Of a DNA stretch of 23,603 nt, positions 1 through 9,432 are shown in pieces. Below the pieces are notes generated by a model. That model was not told the origin of the DNA. It saw only the letters and a program-made list of their open reading frames with translations, and did not search any database. Position numbers and translations under genes: made by a program. Every line of letters begins with the position of its first letter. The stretch's first letter is position 1. Origin of the DNA: Reticulitermes lucifugus (taxonomy: Eukaryota; Arthropoda; Insecta; Blattodea; Rhinotermitidae); contig JAKCWW010008214.1 in assembly GCA_026260175.1 (NCBI GenBank), positions 3,195-26,797 on the forward strand. The letters are read 5' to 3'.

Positions 1-886
1 TTTACCGACGTTTCGGGACAACGTATCGGTCCCATCTTCACGGGTCAAGAGTCCGAGTAGGAAGTCAAAATTAACTAATGAATGAATAAATAAGCGACAT
101 TAGAGCCTCACTCCAATAATACACACGTTACAAGACCATTTTATATAAAGGATTTAGAATCCTTACATACCGTATTTAGTATCTGCTTCGACAGCCGTGT
201 TTAACAGTACTGCATTAAAATAGTATACCAGACCTCTTCTAAACGCTGTCAGAACTCACGTTAAGACATTATTTTGTTCTTCCCGTGAGATGATGGTTAG
301 GCCTATATTCGTAAGCGTTTTGAAATGCCGAATATACACGTTCGGAAATATGTAGTACGTAACATTCCTTCTCTTCTATCTCGAAAAATGTAAAATGCGT
401 GGTTCATGATTATTTGCAAAGTTCGCTCCAAATAATTTTCGCTCCGATAAATACGTGTATTTAGCGGGGTATGCTTCATATACGCGCATAAATTCACATA
501 GGTCTCTACAGAATGATCACTATTTTTGTCCGGTTTTAACTACATCTGAAACGGCCGTACACTTTTCAGCATTAATTAATTGTTACATGGGTAGACTCAG
601 ATAAACTGAGCTATTTTCATAGAAGCTCAGCAAGAGTGCGAATACGCCTTAAAATCCTGTTCCCATCATAGCAAAAAAATAAAATTTTCTAAAAAGGTTA
701 CTCTTTCCTATTAAGTACATTTTAGTGTCATGTTAATTATCACTGGTAAGTCTTATTTTCCGAGACCTTACGTCCCACCAAACCGCCAGTTAATTCTCAC
801 CGGTTGAGAAACACCACTCTATGTAACAAGACCCTCAGAACAGATCCGTCACATTCAGCCTTAACGTGAAGTACGATGTGTTGCAG
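1..886. other. Sequence upstream of first visible coding exon (intron or 5' flank)
   Basis: CpG-rich, AT-rich sequence with no coding exon I can support. I looked for a short first exon encoding a MGN-type start followed by a donor and did not find one. It is therefore most likely intron 1 of the phosphatase gene, with the first exon beyond the left edge. Confidence 0.5.
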
Positions 887-1003
887 GTGTTGCCGGGTCT
901 TTACATAGGGAATTACCGGGATTCGAAGGATGCCGCTCAACTAGAACGCTTCGAGATCACACACATCGTGGCGATACATGACGCAGCTAGAAAGCTTCAT
1001 TCC
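887..1003 (+). CDS. DUSP22: Phosphatase exon A (N-terminal part of DSP fold)
   Basis: 39 codons, residues 1-39 of the visible protein. The acceptor is gttgcag at 880-886 and the donor is gtgagt at 1004-1009; phase is 0 at both ends. The exon encodes VLPGLYIGNYRDSKDAAQL, then ITHIVAIHDAAR, the start of the DSP fold in DUSP22/15. The open frame extends upstream only to 866 with no ATG, so the initiator must lie on an earlier exon. The GTG at 866 is intronic and not a start. Confidence 0.93.
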
Positions 1004-4000
1004 GTGAGTAAACTTAGCCGTTTAGAGCTCAATGGTCACTTTTTGTACCACCCGGCTCAACACTCAGAAGTTCTACATTCTGTCCACGCAGTACATTTTT
1101 GTGTTTTGTATGGATTCCAGGACAAACAGCCATTAGTTCACTGTACAGCTTTAACTGACATTTGTTTTTATAATGGAGGCGGAGTGTGTTCTTTGTCCGG
1201 TAAAAATTTGATCGTTAAATTGTAACTCAGGTTGATTTTCGTTTTGCAACCCTACCAGAAAGACAAGCAGGCGAAGAATGGAACATTTCGGATATGGGGG
1301 ACCATTAGACAGAAAAGTACTTTCACTTACTCTCTTTCGTTTTTAAAGTGTTAAAGAGTGACGTGTTGATACAGATGTTAGGAAGAGCGATACAGACTGT
1401 CGTCCTCCGTACATATTACAATCGGATTCATTCATTACAAAGGACAGAATCTGATGTGTCCGCAGTAACGCGATCGGAAAGAACCTAGTTAGAATCCCAG
1501 CCGAATAGGGCTATGCCGCAGATTATTTCGTGGTTTTTCTCAGTAATTTCAGTAACTGTTGTCAGAATGGTATCTTGATAGTAGAACGACTGCTTCATTT
1601 CATAGCCATACAAATCATCCTGTCATCTTACTTGACGCTACATAAGAGTTCAGTTTATGAAGTCTCGTTAAATAATGCAGAGGGAGACATAAACATGAAT
1701 GGAGTCTGTCAAAATCCAAATCTCTCTCTCTCTCTCTCTGTGACCGTCAGTCCCCGACAGCGTATGCTTCTGACATCTCCCTGTTTCACGCAATCCCGAA
1801 AATTAACGATTTTCAAACTCGTATGTCTTTTATTTGCGAGGAGGTCTGGTTCATGGCAGCGAAATATAGAAACTTTAGACCAACAATAGGATAATAAAAT
1901 ATACCGATGATTCCAAATTCATTCAAAGACACTATTTCAACTGCAAGGGTTGTATGCCAGGAGAGATGGGGAAATAATCATTAACTTAGAGGAACACAGT
2001 CGTGGCCTATCTCCGTCCTAACTTTAAAATCTTCCGTTCTGTCTCTTCGTATGCTTATTTTCCTCTTTCTTTCTTCCTTCCCCGCTTCTCTCCATCCCTC
2101 TGTTGCAGGACAAGCACTATCTGTGTGTGATAGCGTCGGACACCCCTGACCAGAATCTGACGCAGTATTTCCCACTCTGCAATGACTTCATACACGCGGC
2201 CAGACTGCGTGGCGGCAATGTCCTCATCCACTGGTGAGTGCTGCGGCATGTAATATCGATTTCTTGAAAAAAAGCTTCATATTCATCGGGTCCTGGATGC
2301 GGGTTCATAATATATTTTAGTCCTTAAATAGGACACAACCACTTCCTGTATCTTCCTTTCAGGTTCAATGTACAGGATAATTCTCTCATTACATCCGACA
2401 CACATCTCTGAGTAACAAACTAATAATTGTCAGTCCTGATGATTGAGAGGAACATGAAAAACGCGGTACATAACTGTGGCTGTGAAACTTCTAGAAAAGC
2501 GGTTGTGAACATGAAAGGATGGAAGTGGCTGAGAACTGTGTCGAACAGAACCAGAACCAACACTCGCATAGGAACGAATCCGAAGACTTGTGACACTGGT
2601 CGGGTTGAATCTGTTGTATCGATTGCTCTGGAGGTTCCCCTACCATACTAGTGAAAACTGTCCTCTTGGCCTATTATGGTACTTCTGGAAACTATACGCA
2701 CAAAACATATCATTGCGGAGAACGGATTTTAATTGCTCACGACGCCAGAAGCAACTACAGACCTCCGTTCCCACTGTGCGTGGAAAGTCGTAGAACTGAT
2801 TTTCTTGAAAAAATAAGAACATTCGATGCCAACAACGCAGCTGGTTTGTGGACATGTGTAAGATAACCTAACTTCGCTTAATGTGTCTTGCAATACAGCT
2901 AAGAATTAAATAATGGACACAGTACTGTGCGAGGCAAACTACATAGGAAACAGAAAGAGTGATGGAAGAAGAGATTTAAAAAGAAAAAGAGAAAATAGAA
3001 AACAAAGGAAGTGCAAATACAGGGACCAGAAGGATAGAGAACGAAAATAAAACGAAAGAAGGAAATGAGGTGGATAAAACAAATCAAAAAGTAAAATGTA
3101 AGACAGAGGAAACAAGCTGGGAAATGTAAGCAAAGAATAACATTTCTGTTATATTCTCTCTCATATTGCCTATAGATTTTCAATTCATGAATGCTATCGA
3201 GAAAAAAGAAAAACCGCGTGTTATAAATTTTTCTTAGAACCTCAGATGTTAACACAGGTTACAATTGACTTATTTGCAAGTTATTTTGAGATGTCCTTAC
3301 AAAATAACGCCACAAACATGCCTGTATGCAGGCAAAAATATATTTCACAGGTCGGAATATAACGCATAACCCACCGCTGAGCTAGATGACTGAGACCGGA
3401 GAGATAATCATGTGAACATGTAAACTGTATGCAAAAACTTCACAAAAGAGGAAAATCTTGTAAACTAGGTCAGTAGGTGCTCGCGTTAGTTCTTGTAAAG
3501 ACGTGCCTCATAAAGAGAACCAATCTCATTAGTAAAAATTGTCCCTGTGATTCATTAAGCACCACGCCATGAAGGTAGTTGGGGGAAATGAGTGGTCAGC
3601 TTCGCACTCCGGCCACTTCATCCCGGGGAAAGAGCCTGTGCTACTCATTGCATAGGAGGCTGGGTAGGCCCCCGGAGTCGGTATGACGCTGTGAAGAACA
3701 GAAAAACGTATCTTCCCAGACTGGAACCGACATCCGATTATTTCATCGTCCAGCCCTTAAACACGGCTATGACTGTAGCCACGTAAATTTTTAAGTTGGA
3801 GTTCTGCTCCAAGAGCGTGCAATGGCGATTGTTGATGTTTCCTCTTATCAATAAGAAGGTATGTAGTAGATCGACTATGGGAAACTATTGCAAGACTCAG
3901 GCTCTTAGGTTATCGATCAGAATAATTGTACTGTAAACATAATTCTTTACTATCATTAAAACAAAATTCACATGTTCATCCAAACGAGTAAACTGTACAC

Positions 4001-7000
4001 TGTTTTCAGTGCCATTCCACTTTGGAATATACTTTTCGCCCTTGCTGTTTGGAATTTCGTATAGAAAAAAGTATTTTTAGAGGAAAATGTTTACGAAATT
4101 TGGCTGTTCCTTTAGGCCTTCTCGATAATTACTTTTCCTAAATTTACCAAGCATAACTTCTATGCTAAATGTGGGGAAGTATTCCTATTCTGTAATGGAA
4201 GAACAAATAACAGGAACCCTTGTTTACGAATTAATAGACTAGCTAATGTACGCTGTTCTAATTAACGGTGGACATGCTTTCACAGTCAATTAAAATTACA
4301 GATCATATCAACACGGCGGGAATTCTAGACGGATTAATGGATAGAGTAAAATCTGTTCTGTTGTTATTTCGGTCCTCGTAATGGATAGAAACTTTATTGC
4401 AGCTCGGTAGCAGTTGTGTTTTATGCTTAATGCAGTGATGTCATACGATGCGTCACAAACGGGATGCTCAGACTTTCAAGTCGATATTTCACAGTTCATG
4501 AAACATAAGGCTGTAATTAACGAGGAATTTAACCACAAAAGCGGATAATATCCTATCCAGATGATTACCCATCAGCTTTACAAAGACGATTCCCTATTAC
4601 GGAATTGTCCCAGATTCTGCATGAAGGGACTGAAAAAAAAAAGGAACGCGAGGCTGTTGTTAATATAGACGACTTCCAAGCCAAGATTCGATCCCTTTAC
4701 CTTCAAAATTTGAATCTGCAGTGGAACTTTCGGTTACGACCGATCCTCACCTGGGAGCTCAACAGTCCTTAGAAGCTTCTAGTAAAATAGTGGATGTGCC
4801 AAATACAAACAAGCAGCAGAAAGGCCTGCCCCTAGATATTCGGGCGTAATCGATCTGCTTTGTCCTGCATGACAAACCAGGGCCTTAAACTACTGCTCCA
4901 AACGTGCGAGATACGTTCTGAAACGTTTCCACACCATGTAACGGAATAATATCTCATGTCCCTTTTCCATGCATTAGGTCATTCCACAGGATCTGCCTAA
5001 AGCCCAAGACCATGTGTAATATTTCGTAACATGTTGATATTTTACGATGAGGAGTTTTCAGTCCCTCACCCAACCCCCAACTGGAGGACCACGCCTTGTT
5101 GGCTGTCTGCAGCTGCTTATTCAATATATTCGCAACTATCCTGCATATCCGGAGGCCGTCTCCTCCATCAGCAACCTAGGGACCCACTTAACATGTGTCA
5201 AATATATCTCAAACGTTTTATGACTTTGCTACCCTTAGGCATACACTTCAGATGAATTTTGAAGTTCTGCTATCAACTTTAAGACAATAATTTTAATTGA
5301 ATTCATCTTATAAATGAACCTTTGCGCCAGAAAGAAGTGTTTAAGTTTATTACCAGCAGAGAGACCCCGGAATTAACGAGTATCTAAACTTAGAGAAATG
5401 CACAGCTTATAAAATTAACTGCCACCTTCTTGAAACTGCGTAAAATTAATGACAGTTACTATTTACAAATTTTATTCCCAGAAGTTTCAGACGCCTGGGA
5501 AGTCCCTATTTACACTCTTCCTTTCCAGGCACCTGAAATGTCCTGGAATTGAGATAACGAATTTATACAAATGCGGCGTAAGTAAAAACTCATACTGCGC
5601 AACTCACACAACTTTTCAGGCGAACCGGAAGGACGCGTGTAAACATGGACTTGGATCGAACAATGAAATCAAATGTCACGCTGCTTTCGCACGGGCCACA
5701 CAGTGGCCGCACACGCAGCGGGAACCTTACAAACGAGACACTAAGTGGCTGGGTGGCGGCCACTGTGGTCGAGCAGTGGCACTCCCCGCCAGCGGCTGGG
5801 ACACTTCCCTGTGGCTCGACCAAAGGAGTAGCACAAGCCACAGCAGTGCCAAAATGAAAAGAAGCAGTGTGCGTAATGTGTAAGATTCATCACACAGATT
5901 TGGGCCTGGCCTGTAAAGTCGGAGCTACGCGTTTTCTGTCAAACCATTTCTGTTTGTGGCTGAAACACTACTGCCTTGTCCACAGAGTCAGAAATACATA
6001 ACTTTGTACAATTTGCTTTAGAGACATTATGCCTTCTACACAAAATCAAGCCCTTGCAATACCTGGAGCTTTAGCAGTCTGAATTGCAATCCAAATTCAG
6101 GATTATAACTTAGAAAGATGAAGACTTTATTGCTTGCTTGTTTGTAGGCACAAGTTCACTTTGTATGCTTTACAAAAACCAACATCAGCCATTACTAGCA
6201 ACATGATAAAACAGAAAAATTAATTTAGTTTGGAGGAAATTATGAATTTGCAACAACAGTCTTCAGTTTAGTGACGAGTATATGGAATTCATTACATGAA
6301 AGCAAAAGTTACAACCTTCATCCCAAGAATAAACTTGTAAATTACTTTCACTACCAGAAAAGATGTAACAGCATTACAACACACTGTGAGAAAACTGAAT
6401 GAAAATTTGGGTCAGTGAAGGTGGCATAAAACTTAATACTGTAGTAGTTGAATATTTTCTAAACACCTGATAAGCCACAGTTATACTAAACATCTGGAAC
6501 CCAAAATACACTGTTCTAACTTAGTGTTAATAATGGATTTAAATATGCATACATGCTTTTCATTGTTGTTTTGTATTCTCACACTAAAAATTACTCAGTT
6601 GTATTTATTGTGATGTTGGCAGTCTTGCAGGTATGTCTCGCAGTGTGACAGTAGCCGTGGCTTACATAATGAGTGTTACATCGCTCAACTGGAAGGAGGC
6701 CCTGAAAGTAGTGCGTGTAGGTCGCACAGTGGCCAACCCTAACTTTGGCTTCCAGAAGCAATTGCAGGACTTTGAGACATTCAAACTTGCAGAGGTATCA
6801 TTTTGAACGATAACTCAAGTGTAACAGTGATATGTAATTCAGACAAATCTGGCACTCATACAGTGCAAAGCTGTAGCAAGCACTTGCCAGTGTTATAAAT
6901 GGTGCTTAGGACAATTCTTGGGCCCTACTTTGAACTAATCAAGCAACAGGAAAGAGGCCTTCTTGGGAAGTTAATGCCACTCAGTTGAAAAACGTATTTC

Positions 7001-9432
7001 CTGACTTTATTGAAACTCAGAAGTCCAATAATCGGTTGAGCATTTTGTCCTTTCAAGTATCACTGTATGGCGAGGAGGCTGGTTTACTTTCATGGTGAGA
7101 AGTTCTCAGTCCCTATTCTGCCCAGCCCCCAATCCACAGGACCACCCTTGATCACTTGCTCGCAAGTTCTTATTCAATATATTCACAGCTACCTTCCAAA
7201 TCAAGAAACTGACTCCTCCAGCTGCAACTTGAGGACATGCCAATCCACCTATGGACAGTAAAGTTAGAAGGTAAATGTGTCCCTGTGCAGGCTATGAAGG
7301 TATATGCAGGAGTGAAAGTAGCTCCACACATTCTTAACCTTGGCATTAGCGTGATCAACTTCACGCCACAGCTGCTTTACTCCCGGAGAAGGAACACCTG
7401 GTACCCACTGAACACGAAGTTGGCTCAGCCCCAGACCTGATATAGACTTCTTGGAAAAGAAATCTCTTGCCCCTGCCAGGAATTGAACCATGATTCCTCA
7501 GTTGTCCAGCCTGTAGCCTAGTCACTGTACCATCTATGCTATCCCGATTCCCTTATGTACAGCTCACATAGTTAATAAATGTGACCAGGACACTGACTGA
7601 TTCCTGGCCCAAAGTAAATTTTATCTTCAGGTGATAACATCAGTAAATCTATGACAATTTTTGATTTGCAAGATTCTTTGAAAAATGGAATTTTAGTCTG
7701 AACACATCATTTTCCTTGAGAATAAACCAGAATCATACAAGGCCAAGATAAATGTGATATTTCATGATTGTGAGTTGAGAATTGGGTAGTGGTGCTGTAG
7801 TTTAGAAAGATTATTTCAAAAAGCAGTTTGTGTTTAAAAATAGTACCAGTTTTCTTTTTCTCCCAGAACCAAACTCCTGCCTCTGTGTCTCTCACCTCTA
7901 ACGGACACCCTAAATAACGCATATAAATTGGTGCAACCTCAAAAGATAGATTATTACTCTACTCTGAATACTTATTTCACGACAAAGTTAGCATCCTCAA
8001 TTTCAGGAGCGACGACGACTGAAAGAGAGATATTCGAGCCTGGCACTAGTGTCACAGGATGAAGAGCAGTGCCATCTTATGCTCTCTTCATACCAGAGTC
8101 TCATCCTGTCCCGTGACCTCTGTGAAGGAGACTGTGCCATGGGGCAAACATGCCCCACTGGCATGTGCCGTGGACCTGGTAAGAGGTATGCTCACCATTT
8201 CATTTGGTAAGATAAAAGGTAAGTTACCCCTGTCCATGCTATGAAGATATATAGGAGGAGCAGGAGTGCAACTTCATTCATTCTTACATTTGGCACTAGA
8301 TGTAGGTCAGTGGTTAACTTCACACACTGGCTGCTTTACACCTGGAGGAAAGACCCCCCAGTACCCACTGAATTGGAGACTGGATGGGCCCCAGAGCTGG
8401 ACTACGCATTTTGGAGAAGAGAAAAACTCTTGCCCCTTTCAGGAATCAAACCCCAGATTGTCCAGCCTGTATCCTAGTCACTATACTGACTATGCTAACC
8501 CCAGTTCCCATTTGATTTGGTATTGTACTTCACTGCATGAGGAACATTATGTTATTTCTCGGTTTCTGTCACCACTTCTAAAACAACAAAACCTGTCAGT
8601 TGACATAGTTAATGATTTCACAGACAATACCATGGTTTCAATTCATTAACTATTTATACAGTCAGTCATTATTTTAGATTCTGTGGACAATGATAGCCTT
8701 TAAAAGTATGCACCCTCTCTTATTTGTGTGTGGATATTTGGTTTGTAGATTTTAACCATTTAATTTCATGTAATTTAACCACAAAATTTCTCATTGGTAA
8801 CACAGATACACTTATAATCCAAGTTCTCATACCTCTCATTCGTCAAATTTTATGTCCCACTAATTTGTTTTATGGCACTCTTCATATTTTATGACATTTT
8901 GGATGATTTGGTGAGAAAGACATGACATTACTGTAAAAGTTATGATCATGACACTAGTGTTATTTGTTATGCAGCATCTGAATTAAAAATAAAATAACTG
9001 TGGATAATCTGTGTTTTTGATTATTCTATTTGACCACCTAATCAAGGGTATTCTGGAACATTCTAATGGATGCACAAGTTAAAGTGTGTTGCTGCTTATA
9101 GGATATTAAGGCGCAAGTCCAGTGCATGCGGTGCTACACCCCCTCAGTCCCCACGCATGCTGCCTCCAACACCTAGCATCACTCGTAGTAGCAGTGCTCT
9201 CAGCCGGCGTCCCCGAAGTGGGCCAGCAGGACTGCATTCTTACACAGGATCTGCTCCCCCATCCCGCTCAGGATCACGACATGATGTGTCACAGCTTCCA
9301 CCTGGTGTCATGAGTTGGCAAGATCGACGTGTGGGTTCTGCGCCCACTACTCCTATGGCCTCACCCCCTGCATCACCACAGCACTGGCAACGCAGGGCAT
9401 CTACACTGGTACGCAAACCAAGCAACACATAA
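887..9432 (+). CDS. DUSP22: DUSP22/DUSP15-like atypical dual-specificity phosphatase, five exons, 5' end outside window
   Basis: Join of 887-1003, 2109-2233, 6623-6794, 8007-8185 and 9102-9432, giving 307 residues plus a stop. All junctions are GT-AG and the phases agree (0, 2, 0, 2). The family dephosphorylates phospho-Tyr and phospho-Ser/Thr and modulates JNK and receptor signalling; this is family knowledge, not visible here. What is visible: LPGLYIGN at residues 2-9, general acid Asp50 in ASDTPDQNL, catalytic Cys81 and Arg87 in HCLAGMSRS, then NPNFGFQKQLQDFE near the end of the fold. Human DUSP22 has these residues at Asp57 and Cys88, so about seven residues are missing. They are expected on a separate exon encoding a MGN-type myristoylated start, which I could not find in 1-886. 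The mammalian protein is about 184 residues; here the chain continues into a Cys-rich segment (177-192) and a Ser/Thr-Pro-rich tail. DUSP15 and DUSP22 are too similar to separate, and the insect gene may be co-orthologous to both. Confidence 0.93.
1004..2108 (+). other. Phosphatase intron between exons A and B
   Basis: GT-AG intron (gtgagt...ttgcag). It contains a (TC)n run at 1721-1739 and ends in a C/T-rich tract. Short open frames inside it have no family resemblance. Confidence 0.8.
1721..1739. repeat. (TC)n microsatellite
   Basis: Nineteen bases of uninterrupted TC repeat within an intron. Confidence 0.95.
2109..2233 (+). CDS. DUSP22: Phosphatase exon B (general-acid Asp, ends in split catalytic Cys)
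   Basis: 41 codons plus two bases. The acceptor is ctgttgcag, after a strong pyrimidine tract at 2053-2104, and the donor is gtgagt at 2234. It encodes DKHYLCVIASDTPDQNLTQY, containing the general acid Asp50, and later RLRGGNVLIH. Its last two bases, TG, are the first two bases of the catalytic cysteine codon, so the active site is assembled only by splicing across the 4.4-kb intron. Confidence 0.94.
2945..3125. repeat. Purine-rich low-complexity tract
   Basis: About 180 bases dominated by A and G on the + strand. The opposite strand reads as a Phe/Leu-rich pseudo-peptide because of the base bias, not because it is coding. Confidence 0.7.
3562..3782 (-). repeat. tRNA-derived SINE, copy 1 (degenerate)
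   Basis: Shares with the 7262 and 8219 copies the order: 'atgaaggta' start, 'gtggtcagcttc' segment, GTCCAGCC block, and a 'ctatgactgtagcc' end. On the minus strand GGTTCCAGTCT (complement of 3719-3729) resembles the pol III B box. The + strand translation HCIGGWVGPR is a reading I associate with blattodean SINE copies. It retains more CpG than the later copies, in keeping with its position left of the CpG boundary. Confidence 0.65.
5030..5200 (+). repeat. Dispersed repeat A, copy 1
   Basis: Similar to 7067-7245. The shared blocks are 'gaggagttttcagtccct', 'cccaactggaggaccac', 'gcttattcaatatattcgca' and 'tcctcc...gcaac'. The two copies have the same orientation. It has no clear coding capacity, and I do not know the family. 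Confidence 0.75.
5690..5880. other. GC-rich patch inside the phosphatase intron
   Basis: Locally high G+C with several CpG, flanked by AT-rich DNA. Both strands have open frames (for example 5645-5857 on +), but no recognisable domain and no splice sites that fit the host gene. It could be an intronic regulatory element or an old insertion. Confidence 0.4.
6623..6794 (+). CDS. DUSP22: Phosphatase exon C (P-loop and C-terminal half of fold)
   Basis: One base completing Cys81 (TG+T), then 57 codons. The acceptor is gttggcag ending at 6622 and the donor is gtatca at 6795. It encodes LAGMSRSVTVAVAYIM, which completes the C-x5-R phosphate-binding loop, and then GRTVANPNFGFQKQLQDFE, the conserved end of the DUSP22/15 fold. 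A second AG at 6629-6630 would break the frame and remove part of the loop, so 6623 is the correct start. Confidence 0.95.
7067..7245 (+). repeat. Dispersed repeat A, copy 2
   Basis: Aligns by eye with 5030-5200 ('gagaagttctcagtccct', 'cttattcaatatattcacag', 'gactcctccagctgcaac'). It joins directly to a SINE copy at its right end, which could mean the two are parts of one composite element or a nested insertion. Confidence 0.75.
7262..7550 (-). repeat. tRNA-derived SINE, copy 2 (best preserved)
   Basis: On the minus strand the 5' end carries TAGCATAGATGG (complement of 7530-7541), a good match to the pol III A box. About 40 bases further in is GGTTCAATTCC (complement of 7479-7489), a near-consensus B box. 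The spacing is tRNA-like, so this is the tRNA-derived head. The body extends leftward to about 7262 and aligns with the 8219 copy. Confidence 0.85.
8007..8185 (+). CDS. DUSP22: Phosphatase exon D (basic linker and Cys-rich segment)
   Basis: 59 codons plus two bases. The acceptor is aatttcag at 7999-8006. It starts ERRRLKERYSSLAL, the usual charged helix after the fold, and ends with a segment whose cysteines are spaced C-x3-C-x5-C-x4-C (codons 8121-8168). The chosen donor is AG|GTATGC at 8186, because only this gives the phase needed to read the long tail frame of the last exon. A competing donor, G|GTAAGA at 8179, lies seven bases upstream and looks closer to consensus, but it shifts the frame. 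Confidence 0.85.
8186..9101 (+). other. Phosphatase intron between exons D and E
   Basis: Donor gtatgc (or the alternative gtaaga at 8179), acceptor gcttatag. A SINE copy begins about 35 bases after the donor. The rest is AT-rich with no coding signal. Confidence 0.75.
8219..8503 (-). repeat. tRNA-derived SINE, copy 3
   Basis: Aligns along its length with 7262-7550. The minus strand shows GGTTTGATTCC (complement of 8442-8452) as B box, and a decayed A box within the complement of 8486-8497. It lies immediately downstream of the two competing donors of exon D. Confidence 0.85.
9102..9432 (+). CDS. DUSP22: Phosphatase exon E (Ser/Thr-Pro-rich tail, stop codon)
   Basis: One base completing an Arg codon, then 109 codons and TAA at 9430-9432. 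The acceptor is gcttatag at 9094-9101; a second AG at 9109-9110 preserves the same phase and would drop three residues. The tail starts RILRRKSSACGATPPQSPRM and continues with many Ser, Pro and Arg residues, including TPP, QSP, PTP, TTP and two ASP motifs. It ends RRASTLVRKPSNT. It appears disordered with proline-directed phosphosites. This long extension is absent from mammalian DUSP22. A second frame (9122-9313) is also open but compositionally less like a protein tail. Confidence 0.82.

Larger units (their letters stand above)
2234..6622 (+). other. Phosphatase intron between exons B and C (4.4 kb)
   Basis: GT-AG intron splitting the catalytic cysteine codon. It contains a purine-rich tract (about 2945-3125), a SINE copy (3562-3782), a copy of a second dispersed repeat (5030-5200), a GC-rich patch (5690-5880) and the CpG boundary near 5930. 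No exon can be supported inside it. Confidence 0.8.
6795..8006 (+). other. Phosphatase intron between exons C and D
   Basis: GT-AG intron made largely of repeats: repeat A copy 2 abuts SINE copy 2 (7067-7550). The remainder is CpG-poor AT-rich DNA with no coding signal. Confidence 0.8.

Noticed and set aside
866-1225. A continuous 119-codon frame starting at GTG 866 as a stand-alone gene
   Set aside because: Only 887-1003 matches the phosphatase. The flanks are intron with gttgcag and gtgagt boundaries, and GTG is not a credible animal start.
2899-3255. Minus-strand 118-codon Phe/Leu-rich frame resembling a multi-pass membrane protein
   Set aside because: It is the complement of a purine-rich low-complexity tract.
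3592-3786. 64-codon frame with HCIGGWVGPR as a gene
   Set aside because: It is a translation of a SINE copy, as shown by alignment to the copies at 7262 and 8219 and by the B-box-like site.
7479-7541. A functional tRNA gene on the minus strand
   Set aside because: Boxes A and B are present, but the sequence does not fold into a full cloverleaf by eye and belongs to a dispersed SINE with a non-tRNA body.
9122-9313. ATG-led 63-codon frame overlapping the last phosphatase exon
   Set aside because: It is off-frame with the preferred splice product and less like a natural tail. It is kept only as an alternative-splicing possibility.
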